Assembly: GCA_932521035.1 (NCBI GenBank)
Contig: OW051492.1
Location: 1,178,001 to 1,242,000 of the forward strand
Reading direction: 5' to 3'
Source of the DNA: Oscheius dolichura
Lineage: Eukaryota > Nematoda > Chromadorea > Rhabditida > Rhabditidae
Length of the DNA stretch: 64,000 nucleotides
Position 1 is the stretch's first letter. The number at the start of each line of letters is the position of its first letter. The position numbers and the translations under genes are program-made. Below, one piece after another: positions 1-10,789 of the stretch. The notes beneath the pieces were generated by a model that saw only the letters and a list, made by a program, of their open reading frames with translations, searched no databases and was not told the DNA's origin.

Positions 1-2739
1 ATTAGAGCGTTACCATCTTTACGAGCCGCTATCAGTAGATGAGAATGCTACACAGGACATAGATTATTATCCAGAACTGCCGGACTGGTATCCTAGGCCC
101 AAGCCTCAGCCTCGCCGTCCGGAATATCCCTACTGGTTCTATCGATTTGAAGATATCCCGGCGAATTGCTCAACATTTGTTGGAGTCATTTGTATTATTG
201 GTAAGGGCGAGTTACTGAAGACTAGGTCGGTAGTTTCGCGGGAAGCCTATGCGCTTTTTCGGTGCAATCGGTCTATAATCTTTGGCATACTGTAATCAGT
301 ATATTGGGACTATTGCACCGGTAAAGCGCAAACCTGGCACGTCTCCCCCGAAAATGCGCCTTACTGGCTCGGACTTGGTTTGCCGCCGTACGGGTTACTG
401 TAGAATTGCTCAATGTTGTCTTTCAGGCCCCTATGATTTCAATAGCTATCTCTTCGATAAATTTACAAACTTGTCTCTATTAATTGGACAAATTCACATA
501 ATGGGAACATTTCTCAACAGATTGGATACCGTATTCCCTAATCTACAGAATATCTATCCATGTCAGTTTATTTATTCTTTTGGTTGTCCACCTTAGTCTT
601 TTCAGATGAGCTTCCCAATATCTATAACCGGGCTGACCGCTACACCTGTAATGATTTGACTCTCCCTGAGACTTCTCTTCCCCATAAACGGGCTATACCT
701 CGAAAAGAAGCCCTCCAAATAGTTCGTGTCCGGTTGAATCGCTTCCTAGTCAACATGTCTCTCCCTTCGCTGCTCCCCACCCGGCCACTCGATGTCAGCA
801 ATCCCAACTTTTCTGATGTACTTCTCCCTCTGCGATTCTATGAGTCTAATTATTTTCCTGAAGCGTTACCATATCCCTGCGGGGATTTCGCACAATTTGA
901 TCCAGAAAATTGTGGACGATTCATCAGCAATGAGATCTATCCCAACGAATTTGACGACACGCCTCCGGACAGCTACGTCTTTGAATCCTGGCTCACTGCT
1001 ATGGTTCTAACCGTTATTGGAGTCGTTTTCTCCCTCCGTACCATAATCCTTCTCCAATTTTCAAATGTAACTGCTTGCCTACCATATTCTCGAAAGTTTA
1101 TCATCTTCTCTATCCTTATTATGACCCTGACAGCTCTGGAAAGCTGCATAGTCTATCAAAAGTTCTTCAATATCATCGATTACAATGGGAATGTGGACCA
1201 GATCCTATCGGAGTTTGACTCTCCCCACTTGTCTTCTCCTCTCTTCCAATTTGTAATGCTACTCTTGGTTTCCACAAAATATACCGGCCTGGTTCTCTTG
1301 GCTATTTGTCATATCGATCTGGCTCTTTTCTACAGGTTAGTACAAAGTTAGGGAGGGCGGCGCGGGCAAGAGCTGGGTCAGTAGTCTCATGTCTGCCGTT
1401 TCAGGACCAAAAATCTGAAAATATCGCTTTTCTTCTGTATCTTGGTGACTATTTTAGCCAGCGGACTATGTATCTACCTCCATTCACAGCTGTTTATAAC
1501 CATTCGTGGAAGAAAGCCTAACTATTCTCGGGAGCCACGACACGTCGTCTACATGCCTTTCATTATGGTAAGAGCTAAGGGATATTGATCGTTTTTGGTC
1601 TTCTCTCCATCTTTTAGACCTTTAAATTAAAGGTAACTGCAAGTAAATGGAATTTGGGTAGCGTAGGTCCCATAGCGAAGACGTGAAAGGGACTATATAG
1701 CCAAGAATAGGGCCGTAAACCAGGTCCGGGGGCAGTAAGGCGCATTTGTAGGGGAAGTGCGCCACCTTTGCGCTTTTCTGGTGCAATAGACCCAATATAT
1801 CAATTACAGTATGCCAAACATTATATATATTGCACCGAAAACGCGCCTTACTTACCCGGACCTGTTTTACTGGCCAGCCTTCTGATCCATTTCCTTTCCA
1901 GAATGCGAAGGACGGCGCCAATTTCACCCAATTTGTCCCCAGTACTACATTCATACCTTGTTTATATGATGAGTTGGACTTCAGTTTTGGTGACAAACAG
2001 GCTTTTAATTTTGAGAAGACTTCCTTGGAAATTCATGGGGTGACTCGCGACCATTTGACCATTCCTCCCGTTTCCAGAATACCTTCCCTGATTTTGTTGC
2101 TATTTCTGATATTTTAATGATATTGGCTACAGTATTCTTCCACCTGTTGACATATCTCGGTTCCATTCATGCTCACAACAATTTCCTCGTTCTAATCCTT
2201 TTGGTTAAGAAACTGCCCAGCTAAAAAAGACATCTTACAGTACACCCAATTGTCAGCAAATAGGATACGGTACTATATTTATGAACTTCTGGCTAAGGAT
2301 TACTGTAAGAGGAAGAACATCTGGACAGACATGGAAGAGTTTTATTATTATTATGGAGACCGGGGGGATTATAATTGCTACAGTGTGTATTTTAACAGAG
2401 GGGAGCCTAACGAGCCACTTATGGATGAATATATTTGGAGAATATTGATCAAGGTAAGTATAGAAGGGATATAAGGATTACTGTAGCCTACCTACGTCCT
2501 TTCGGAAAATCGGTTCAACCGTTTTCAGTGTCTAGCAAACCTTCCCTACCTTTTCTTCGCCATTGTTTCTTGGTATTGCTGGATATTTGCCAGGTTAGGG
2601 TCTATTTTTCATATTAATCGATCATTTATCCAGGTATGAAAGCTATTTGGGGCCGGCTCTTCGTTTTCGGGAACATCGAAACGACAAGAAGAAGGAAGAC
2701 GGCCCAGCAGACCCATCCGATATTCCTCTCTCTTCCTAG
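1..2739 (+). CDS. Multi-pass membrane protein, 5' end missing
   Basis: Nine exons join in phase: <1-200, 427-561, 608-1335, 1405-1567, 1902-2039, 2078-2203, 2241-2453, 2529-2593, 2634-2739 (TAG). The encoded chain has at least seven hydrophobic stretches, e.g. FIIFSILIMTLTALESCIVY in exon 3, SLFFCILVTILASGLCIYL in exon 4, DILMILATVFFHLLTYLGSI in exon 6 and LPYLFFAIVSWYCWIF in exon 8. These are separated by a long Cys-containing loop (PYPCGDFAQFDPENCGRF) and a Tyr-rich loop, and the tail is charged (HRNDKKKEDG). This layout suggests a plasma- or endo-membrane protein with a large external loop. I do not recognise the family and assign no function. Several introns are 37-46 bp, while introns 1 and 4 were enlarged by family-A foldback elements. 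The first exon is open at the left edge, so the start codon lies outside. Confidence 0.8.
233..391. repeat. Family-A foldback element, copy A1 (intron 1)
   Basis: Both ends carry related inverted sequence (TGCGCTTTTTCGGTGCAAT against TTGCACCGGTAAAGCGCA, then the outer GCGCCTTACTGG block). The same arms occur at 1715-1875, 2750-2932 and in part at 15608-15735. It lies wholly inside intron 1 of the membrane-protein gene. The ends are approximate; no coding capacity. Confidence 0.7.
1715..1875. repeat. Family-A foldback element, copy A2 (intron 4)
   Basis: Left arm CCAGGTCCGGGGGCAGTAAG and right arm CTTACTTACCCGGACCTG are inverted copies around an AT-rich centre with ATCAATTACAGTATGCCA, also present in A3. 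It sits inside intron 4 of the membrane-protein gene. Non-coding MITE-like element. Confidence 0.75.
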
Positions 2740-2749
2740 ACGAAGGCGG

Positions 2750-2932
2750 AACACCAGGTCCGTGCCAGTAAGGCGCATTCTCGGGGGAAGTGTGCCAGCT
2801 TTGCGCTTTTTCCGTGCAATAGTCCCAAGATATCAATTACAGTATGCCACAGATTATAGACCTACAACACAAAAATGCAAAGTTGGCGTGCTTCCCCCCG
2901 AGAATGCGCTTTACTGGCCCGCACCTGGTGTA
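2750..2932. repeat. Family-A foldback element, copy A3 (best preserved)
   Basis: The outer arms CCAGGTCCGTGCCAGTAAG and CTTTACTGGCCCGCACCTGG are inverted, followed inward by GCGCATTCTCGGGGGAAG and CTTCCCCCCGAGAATGCGC, giving terminal repeats of about 50 bp. It starts about 10 bp after the TAG of the membrane-protein gene, so it probably lies in its 3' UTR or just beyond. No ORF. Confidence 0.8.
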
Positions 2933-3123
2933 GCGCCCTTTTCTCTGTATGTTTCCCGACAAAAATAATTTGAAAAGTGTAATTGGTTTATTTTATACAG
3001 TTTTAACAGAACAATCACAATTATTGAATACAATTTTTGAATAAAAAGAAATAATAATAGAAGAAAATGAGAATAAATGTGGTAGAGGGGGGGGGGACAC
3101 ACAACGGCACTGTAAGTAAAGGC

Positions 3124-6100
3124 TTATTTGGAGGAGGAGATACGGTAGGAGGGAGAGGAGGGGGATACTGTAGGGAGGGTCATCTGCCGGACGAAGACTA
3201 GCGTAATCAATACTAAAAAGGAGATGCCCTCAAAGATAAAATGGGGAGCGAAGATCTTCCAGACCATCAGATGACGGCGGTGGAGGAGAGCCGCATAGGA
3301 GACGAAAAATGCACGGAGAGAAGTTGTGGCGGTTAGCTGTGGCAGGAGGAGAGATAAGTAACTGTGGTGGTGATGGAGGACGGGAGAGAGCAGGGGCACG
3401 AGTAGGACGAGAACAATGGTAGCAGAGAAGAGATGCGAAGCGATCAGAAGGCCGGGAGCTGCTTTCAGAAAGAAATTACCCGGGATACCGATAAAACCAG
3501 CCTGAAATTACCGTTATTAGGCTATTGTATGGGTAAAAATCTTCCTTATAGGATCCAAAAGGTTGCCAACCCCGATTTCTCACCATTTATAGTAAAAAAT
3601 CCTCAAAAATTGGACCAAATCCCATTAAAACTCCTCTGGCTGGTCCGCGCGCCCGCACCCGTAGAATCTCGGCCGCTCGGCTCTCTTTTGGAGCGCGTGC
3701 CATTGCGCCAAGCTGCCAAGATTCTACGGGTGCAAGCGCGCAGAAATCTGGCACAAAAAAAAATAGAGAACTCACGTTCCAAGGAATAGCCGGAATAGTT
3801 GGAGAATGCCCAGTAAGATAGAAACCAAATGGTAGAAGAAGACTACAAATCCAGGGAAGAGAATCTGAAAATGTACTGTAGTCAATGGAAAATTAACAAT
3901 GGAGCGTATTTATCATCAATTCTTCGAGAAATGGTAAAATTGCGGGAAATCACGAGTTTTTAAAGGAGCCGCATAGGTAAAGGTGTTTGACTTCAAAAAA
4001 CAATTTTAGACGTTTAAATATGATGAAAATCCGGCACTTACCACTGTCACAAAGAGTCAGAAGAGCCACAGTCAGGACAATAAAGCCGAGGAAGGGAAGA
4101 GTCAGCCCGTCGCCAAGAATCAACAGAAGAGACCAGCTGATGGCATAGGCTACGTGTCGTTGGACGTCCAGCGCTGTGGCGCTCTTCCTACCGACAACCG
4201 CCACAGTTATAGCTGTCAGGGAACACAGATAGACAGCCTAAAATATTAATATTAATATTAAAAAAAGAGGAAAATCCACTTACAATGGCTAGATACATGG
4301 CAGCCGCCGGCAGATGGGGAACGGTCACGAAGGAGGAGACAACGGCCACTTGGACGAGCTGGTGACAGGCGATGAGGATGAAGACGAGCCGGGAGAGGGG
4401 CCAGATCAGCTGGAGCACGTCGGACTGAGCATTTTGAGGTACGGCACGGCGGAGCAGGTAGTAGTAGAGGCCGAGACCAGTCCAAGAGGCCATTAGGCGC
4501 CAGAAACGGGCATCCGCTGAAAAAAAACGGGAGTTTTAATATTAAAACGATATCAAAATACCCTGTTTATGGGTTACGGTAGTCAGAAACATAAAAGAAA
4601 TGGCTTAAATTACCGTAAACCACGAATAATAGCGCTCTTTTCAAAAGTGCGCGCTGTAACTGCGCTCCATTGTATCAGTCCACAAAATTGCGGATTTCTT
4701 CAATTTTTATCATTTTTCTTCTTATTGTTTTTGCTGTACAGTAATCTACACACTGTAAGCATCATTAAAATAGAAAAAAAATGGATCAAAATGGTATTGG
4801 TTGTGATTTTAGAGGAGTTTAGAGGCAGCTGTCCAATAGAGAGCGTTTTCTTCGGGTTTCCCGGGTTACGGTAGGTAAAACTCGGTTTAATTATGAGCTT
4901 ACATGAAATGGCTCCAAGCATCTGTACAAAGATCGACGTCTCGCATCCGATTTCTTCTTCCCGGCATCGATGAAACAAGGGTTCCGCCCTCAAGACGACG
5001 AGGGCCACGGCGGAGAGGATCCCTTCCCTGGTGCTGGTCCAGAAGGCGAGTGACCTGGTCCCGAGGGGAATTCCCCTCAGCTCGGGCCTCTTCTCCCCAA
5101 TATATCGGCTGAATTGCATCCACACGGCCACCGCGGCCAGTCCCTGGATGAGATGGCGCAGGACGTGCCCCTCATAGACGACGAAGCTGTTGGAGGTGGC
5201 CGAGACGGCGTGGAGGAGGACGGCCAGGATGGACAGCAGCTGGAGGGGCGACTTGAGGGGACTGTGGGAGAAGACGGCGAAGATAAAGAAGAGATAGCCG
5301 AGGGAGTAGAAGATCGACAGGAAGAGGACACCCGTCAGCAGGCTGAAGGCATCGTCCGCGCCACTCCACCAGATGGAAAATTGCAGCAGAAGACAGCCAG
5401 AACGCACTGAAAATAGTCCATTATTAGAGTGAGATTACTGTAGTTTTCATTTTAATCCTATTTCAGACGATTTTTTTCCTTTTTATAGGCAGTAAACGCG
5501 CTCTACTTGACTATGAACGGTAATTGCGCTGCAGCGCTCAAAATCCTCTTTTTTCTGGATTACTGTAGTCTTTTTCACAAATTTATGGTTTCCACAAGAT
5601 GCTGAAGGCCATTTTTTATATTTAAACAGTATTTTTAGATGTAATAGACATAAAGTTTGATAGAAATCGAAGGAAAACTCACCAATGACTTCGGGGATGT
5701 CCATTTCCCTGCCGGAATAGATGAAGAGGATGACTTCGAGCATTGATACCAGCCCGGTTCGCATCCGATACCAATCGAAACGGGTCCATGCTTTCCTTAG
5801 AATATTCTGTATCCGTTCCATTGTCCAGAGCTGATCCTCCGGCGTCAGGGCGTCCCTCGAGGTGGCCTCCAACAATTCCGAAAAACTGTAGGTCCTCGCA
5901 TACGTATTAGCAAATCTATACTTATTATTTTATATTAAATAAATAAAACTGGATTACGGTACCTGATAATCTGTTCATAATTCAGTTCAATTGCCAAATT
6001 TTGAAGCTGTTCCGGGAAGAGGTCACGAATAATGACGCCAAGATTGGAAAACGGGATGGGGACGCCCAAAAGGAGGGAAACAGTCGGGACCAGGTCGATT

Positions 6101-7214
6101 TGACTCAACGGAACGGCAGGCAGGGAGAAGGAACGGCCAGGAGAGTAGACCTGAAACGGATTTTCATCAATTTGTCATAAAATATCCATCAAAAACACCA
6201 TATTTTCCCCATTTTTCTCCGTTAAGTTTAGCCTAGCTTTTTGTATTGTCGCCTACTTTTAAAACGGTTCAGCTCACGCAATTCCCCATATTTTCTTTGC
6301 TATAAATCCATCACAATATAAAAAGCAAAAGACAACATCGCCGAATGGGATCGAACCTAGGACTAGCTGGCGTCACTGTGGGCGAGCGTGCCAGATCGGA
6401 CGGCCGCGCCGCATTGCAATATACGAACCGCGCGCAACGGAGAAGCTCCAGTTTTTAGCTTCCCATTTCTCTAAATTAAGGCCAAAAATTCTAGAAAATA
6501 TATGAGCTTCTAGCGAAAATTCTGGTCTACATTTTAAGTCAAAATTCGTCCAGAAAACTGAGGTAGAACCCAGAGAAATTTCGAATTAAATGGGAAACTG
6601 TCTAACTGTGGCTCTTCTCGCTGTCCAGCTGTCTAACTGTGGCTGTTTTCAAGCCAAAACTCACAAAGAAGCCGGCATGGGTCTCATCGTCACTGTCGCC
6701 TCCATGGTCCCCGCTGGCCGTCATCCCGTGGTCTCCCAGTACAATCAGCATCTCCCCCGGTCGGAGTCCCATCGCCGTGTTGTATATCAGCTGGTCTGTC
6801 CGTCTCAAAATCGTCGCCATCATCGGATGCGTCGGTCCAAATTTGTGTCCACAATGATCTACTCCCAGCGTGTGAGCCACCACAAGATCTGTCCCGGTCT
6901 CGTCGGCTTTAAAATGCTCGTCCAGATGGATTCTAACGGCGTCGTCTACCGTATCCAGGTCATTCACATCAAAGCTTGGATAACCGGCGCTGTCGGGAGA
7001 ATTTAAACCCGGATATAGGGAAAACCTATAAATTAGACCTTTAATTTACAAACAGGATACTGTAACGAACCATGTATCATCGCCAAAAAATCGAAGCGTT
7101 CGATTTAATGCAGACAGCTGATAGATGAAATTATCCTCATTGACAACGGCATCCGGAGAGAAATTATCAGCCGAATCGATGAATGTCGGAAGGGTTCCTG
7201 CAACGATTTCTTTT

Positions 7215-7252
<38 letters not shown>

Positions 7253-8040
7253 CAATTATTAAAATAGAGATTAAACGAACCCGTAGTTAGACCTTTAATT
7301 CGCTGAAGTGTTGTGGTAGGCGGATCGGCGAGGACTGTCCCGATGGCGGCTCCCTGTTGTAGCAGTTTTTCGACTCCTGACATGTGACCACGGAAATTAG
7401 ACGGCTGGGCAGTAGGCTCATCACCCACGGGAAGAAGAAAATCGTATCGTAAAGCATCTACCAAAAGGATAACTATCTGAAAAAATGGATTTTAGCCGGT
7501 GAGATTGGCGCCATCTGGGGGAGAAATAGGAGCGCGCGCTTTTATCGCACACCAATACTTTTCTACTTTACAAATTACGATAATGTTTAGTACGTTTTAA
7601 AGAGCAGATCAAGAGCTACATTTTAACATCAAAATCACTGTTAAACGTTACTTTTGTGCACTTGAATTTGGGCATGTAGTTAGCGTGCAACCGGGAGAAA
7701 GCACGTTTGAAAAGCGCGCTCGTTCAATGGTCTGTAAAACTTTGGAAAACCGGCGAATTCTAATAACTTTTAGTGCACGTTATAGAGAAGATCAAAAGCT
7801 ACATTTTGACTATAATAGCATGGTTGAAAATTTAAAATGCGCGGAAAGACAAGTGGTTTAAAGAGGTGTACCCACCTTTGTATATTGTTGCGGCATCCAA
7901 CAGCCATTAGAATGAATTTTAACATCGTCGCATGTGCTTTTAAAGTGAAGTTCGTGTCGTTTGAGCAGGAAACCAGATTGGAAAATGAGCAGAGAAATAG
8001 CAAAGGTAAGTGAAAGAAGGCAAAGACGAGGAAGAGACAT
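3124..8040 (-). CDS. PIGO: GPI ethanolamine phosphate transferase 3 (PIG-O)
   Basis: Eleven exons join in phase: 7876-8040, 7281-7476, 7071-7197, 6665-7025, 5962-6150, 5683-5885, 4903-5406, 4284-4516, 4042-4237, 3776-3864, 3124-3501. PIG-O adds ethanolamine phosphate to the third mannose of the GPI anchor in the ER membrane. The N-terminal signal anchor is followed by the luminal alkaline-phosphatase-fold domain, with the metal/nucleophile segment VILLVDALRYDF, TLPTFIDSADNF, HTLGVDHCGHKFGP, LGDHGMTASGDHGGDS and LVPTVSLLLGVPIPFSNLG. Many membrane helices follow. TGHSPTIPAIPWN and RRHLMVWKIFAPHFIFE are PIG-O hallmarks near the C-terminus. The start codon at 8040 opens the signal anchor and lies only 34 bp after the stop of the upstream gene, suggesting cotranscription. 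No defect seen. Intron 4 carries two copies of a 16-bp motif; intron 10 holds a family-B hairpin. Confidence 0.93.
3655..3733. repeat. Family-B foldback hairpin, copy B1
   Basis: Starts GCACCCGTAGAATCTCGGC and ends with the inverted form (GATTCTACGGGTGC). About 79 bp, in the last intron of PIG-O. The same terminal arms recur in six other places in the window. Confidence 0.85.
6345..6420 (-). repeat. tRNA-like segment with B-box, PIG-O intron
   Basis: On the minus strand GGTTCGATCCC matches the pol III B-box/T-loop consensus, with a weak A-box-like TGGCACGCTCGC upstream. The T-stem does not pair, so this is a relic or tRNA-derived element, not a working tRNA gene. It lies in PIG-O intron 4. 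Confidence 0.35.
6598..6645 (+). repeat. Two copies of the CTGTCTAACTGTGGC motif
   Basis: CTGTCTAACTGTGGCT occurs twice about 30 bp apart in PIG-O intron 4. The same 15-16-mer is clustered at 19235-19634 and occurs inverted at about 10774-10789 across the stop codon of the gene there. Function unknown. Confidence 0.7.
7222..7247. repeat. (AT)n microsatellite
   Basis: Run of about 12 TA dinucleotides in PIG-O intron 2. Simple sequence; no further signal. Confidence 0.9.
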
Positions 8041-8074
8041 TGTATGTGGAGGTAGACGGGGAAGAGGGGGAGGA

Positions 8075-10356
8075 TTACTGTAGGACGTAGTCCGTCGACT
8101 GATTCAGACCACCCAGAACTTTTGTAGCACAAGCCAACAATGTGATGAAGTCACTGGCCTGAAAATGTAAAATTTTGACGGGAAAAAGGGCGAACCTGGG
8201 TATGGGCCAGCCGTTTTCCCAGCGCGTGCTCACGGCCCGGGTAGACTTTGTGATTTCGGGAAGACGACGTCTTGCCGGTCTTGGCCGCTGTCTTTTTCGG
8301 CTCCGCTTTCTGAAAACAAGCGAATATTTCTGTTATTTGTCGAGTTGTTACGGTAATAAACCAGAATTTTTTGCCGAAACCCCGCCAAAAATGGGAATGA
8401 CTGGTCCAAACCGGGTTAGAAAGTCAACTCCTGATCCAGAACCCATGAGGGGGAAAGTTACCGTATTGTTCCGAGATCCATATTCAACCCGGAAATCGCT
8501 TTTGGTTGGATATATCTTGATTTATAGAGAGCAAGACGGCCACTTTCGACTAGACGGGGTTTCGGAGCTGTATAAGGGCATTTTCCAACTTTTGAACGGG
8601 TATTATGGATTTTTTTTCTTTCTTTTTTACCTGGAGAGACCGTACCGGTGCAGGTTCCCATAAAAAGTCCAAGCCATTTGCAAAAACCGCCCCACTTCTG
8701 CCCAGGACCCGACTCAGCGCCGAATAAGACCTGACCGCGTCCTTGTTAGGTTCGTTTCCGTATTTTAGGACGGAATTGAGTAATAAAACCAGTAAACATC
8801 CAATGAAATAGTCTAATAATACTCACAGCTTTAGTCTTGGCCTCCTTCTTCGGTTCAGCCTTCTTCGTCTCTTTCTTTCCCACCGGTTCGGCCACCTTCT
8901 TGTTCGCCGTCGCTCTAGTCGAGTTGTTCTTCTTCTCCGTCTTTTCCGGTTTCACTTCTTCTTCTTTAACCTCTTTAGGCTCTGCTTTTCCCTTTTTATT
9001 TGTCTAAAAGCCGGGAAATTTGAAAAATAAAGCTAAATAGTCAACCTGAAGGGGGACAGTCTTGGCCTTCTTCTCTGGTTTGACGTCTTCCACCTCGGAG
9101 GTGGATGGCTCAATTTTTCGCTTTTTACCGCCAACAGCCGGCTTTTTCGCTTCTTCTACCGGCTTCTTTTGCTCCTTCTTCGCCTCCTAAAGTTAAAAAA
9201 CTTATTTGAATTTATAAAAAGGCGGGAACCTTGGGAGCCGGCGCGGCGGCGGCCTTCTTGGTCTCTTTCTTCGGAGCTGGCGCTTCCTTCTTTTCCTCCT
9301 TCTTAATTTCTTTCTCCTTCTTTTTTGGTTGTTCCTTCTCCACTTTCTTGTCTATTTTTTTCTCCTCTTTCTTTATTTCCGGCCTCGGTTCCACGGTTTT
9401 CTTAGCGGCGGCCTTCTTCTTCCCTCTCTTGGGACTCGGATGACTCTTCTCGTACTCTTGGGCCTCGTGAAGACTGGCACGCAGGGCGCGCTCTAACTCG
9501 TCTCGATCGAAACTAAAAATTATATTTTTCTCTATATTTTACTCTCTTTAATCTTGTTTCCCTTTATAGATCAAAAATTAATCGGGTAATTTGATTTGCT
9601 GGGCCAGGTGGCCCCGCCCCGACGGCTGGCAACTGGCCAATTTCCACCTCCCCCAACTTTGGGCATTCCTTTAATTATTTCAATGAATTTATTACCCTCC
9701 TCTGATAAGAGAAGTGTTCCCACTGTTTAAAGAATATTTGAATGTCAATTTTCCCGGGAAAATCTCAATTTGAACGGGAAACAGAATCAAGGCCAGGGAT
9801 TGCGCCTATCGCCGGAAAAAAACAGCGTTCTTTGATAAAAACTGGACGTTTATATTAAAACGAAGGTATTTTCCTATTAAATAGGGTGTTTTCTACCTAG
9901 AATAGTTGTTGAAATAGGCAAAAAGTTGGCCAGAAATGATGGAGAGCCCATTGTTTGGGGATATGACCCGGCAAAGTGCAGGCGCCCGAACAGAGAAGCA
10001 AAGAGGTCAAAAATTGCCGGATTTTCATATTCTCCGCTTATTTTCTGGATTAATTTAGATTCTAATTTCATAATTAAATAAGCTATTTATAGAAAAAATT
10101 AAAAGGAAAAGGGGAAAAACTCGAAATAGTGGGGGAACATGACGTCATGGGGAAGTGGCCACGTTTCGCTTCTTATTCTCTTTTTTTTGGAGTAATTTTC
10201 TAATTTTTAATGTCATTTTAATGTTTAATATAATAAAATAGACTGTATTTTAATTAATTTTACAGTTTAAACATACCCCTCCTCGCTGTGGCTGAGGTCA
10301 ATTCGCTGTCGTTGGCTACGACGCGCGCCCTCGTTGACAGTCGCGTCTCCACGCAT
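8075..10356 (-). CDS. Lys-rich, likely nuclear protein with UIM-like helix
   Basis: Six exons join in phase: 10277-10356, 9230-9512, 9046-9186, 8827-9003, 8196-8309, 8075-8158 (TAA). The N-terminus is basic (RRSQRQRIDLSHSEEG). DRDELERALRASLHEAQEYE follows and fits the ubiquitin-interacting motif pattern (acidic start, Ala, then Ser four residues on). Residues ~50-230 are dominated by Lys/Glu/Ala/Pro repeats such as KKEEKKID and KKEAPAPKKETKK, resembling histone-H1-like or nucleolar tails. The C-terminus is less biased (TLLACATKVLGGLNQSTDYV). I infer a chromatin- or ubiquitin-linked nuclear protein but cannot name an orthologue. The N-terminal layout faintly recalls RAD51AP1-type proteins; that is only a lead. 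Its stop lies 34 bp before the PIG-O start on the same strand, so an operon is likely. Intron 1 is about 760 bp. Confidence 0.75.
9513..10276 (-). other. Long intron 1 of the Lys-rich gene
   Basis: 764 bp without a convincing ORF or recognised repeat; AT-rich towards the donor. It may hold regulatory sequence, but nothing specific was seen. Confidence 0.5.
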
Positions 10357-10789
10357 AGATTGCTGTTTTTTTCGATTGTTCGTCGACTTTTTCAGACTAT
10401 CTCTATGTCTAAAAATAGCATATACTATATATTTCTTAATTATACATGCAAATATTCTATAATATCGAGAATTTTCGGCGACTTCACAACACTAAAAGAG
10501 GAAAAATATACGTGCAGTGGCAAACGACCACAGAGCGTGCAAATACACTATTTCTAATTCAGTTTAATTGAAATTATTTATTTTTTATAGTTTTAACATA
10601 AAAAGTATAATTAAATTTTAAAAAAATACAGGAAATAAATAAGTAAACAGTGACAAGAAACAGTAGGGAAAGAGAGGATCTGGAGCAGGAATACTGCGCG
10701 ACTAGAATTCGGGACAATTTTGAATTTTGGCGGGTTAATTGGGTGTAAATGAGGTAGAGAAGAAGATAAAGAGACACAGTTAGACAGCT

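Noticed and set aside
2250-2474. Independent small gene starting near 2250
   Set aside because: It is exon 7 of the membrane-protein gene: a 37-bp intron (2204-2240) and the following donor at 2454 join it in phase on both sides.
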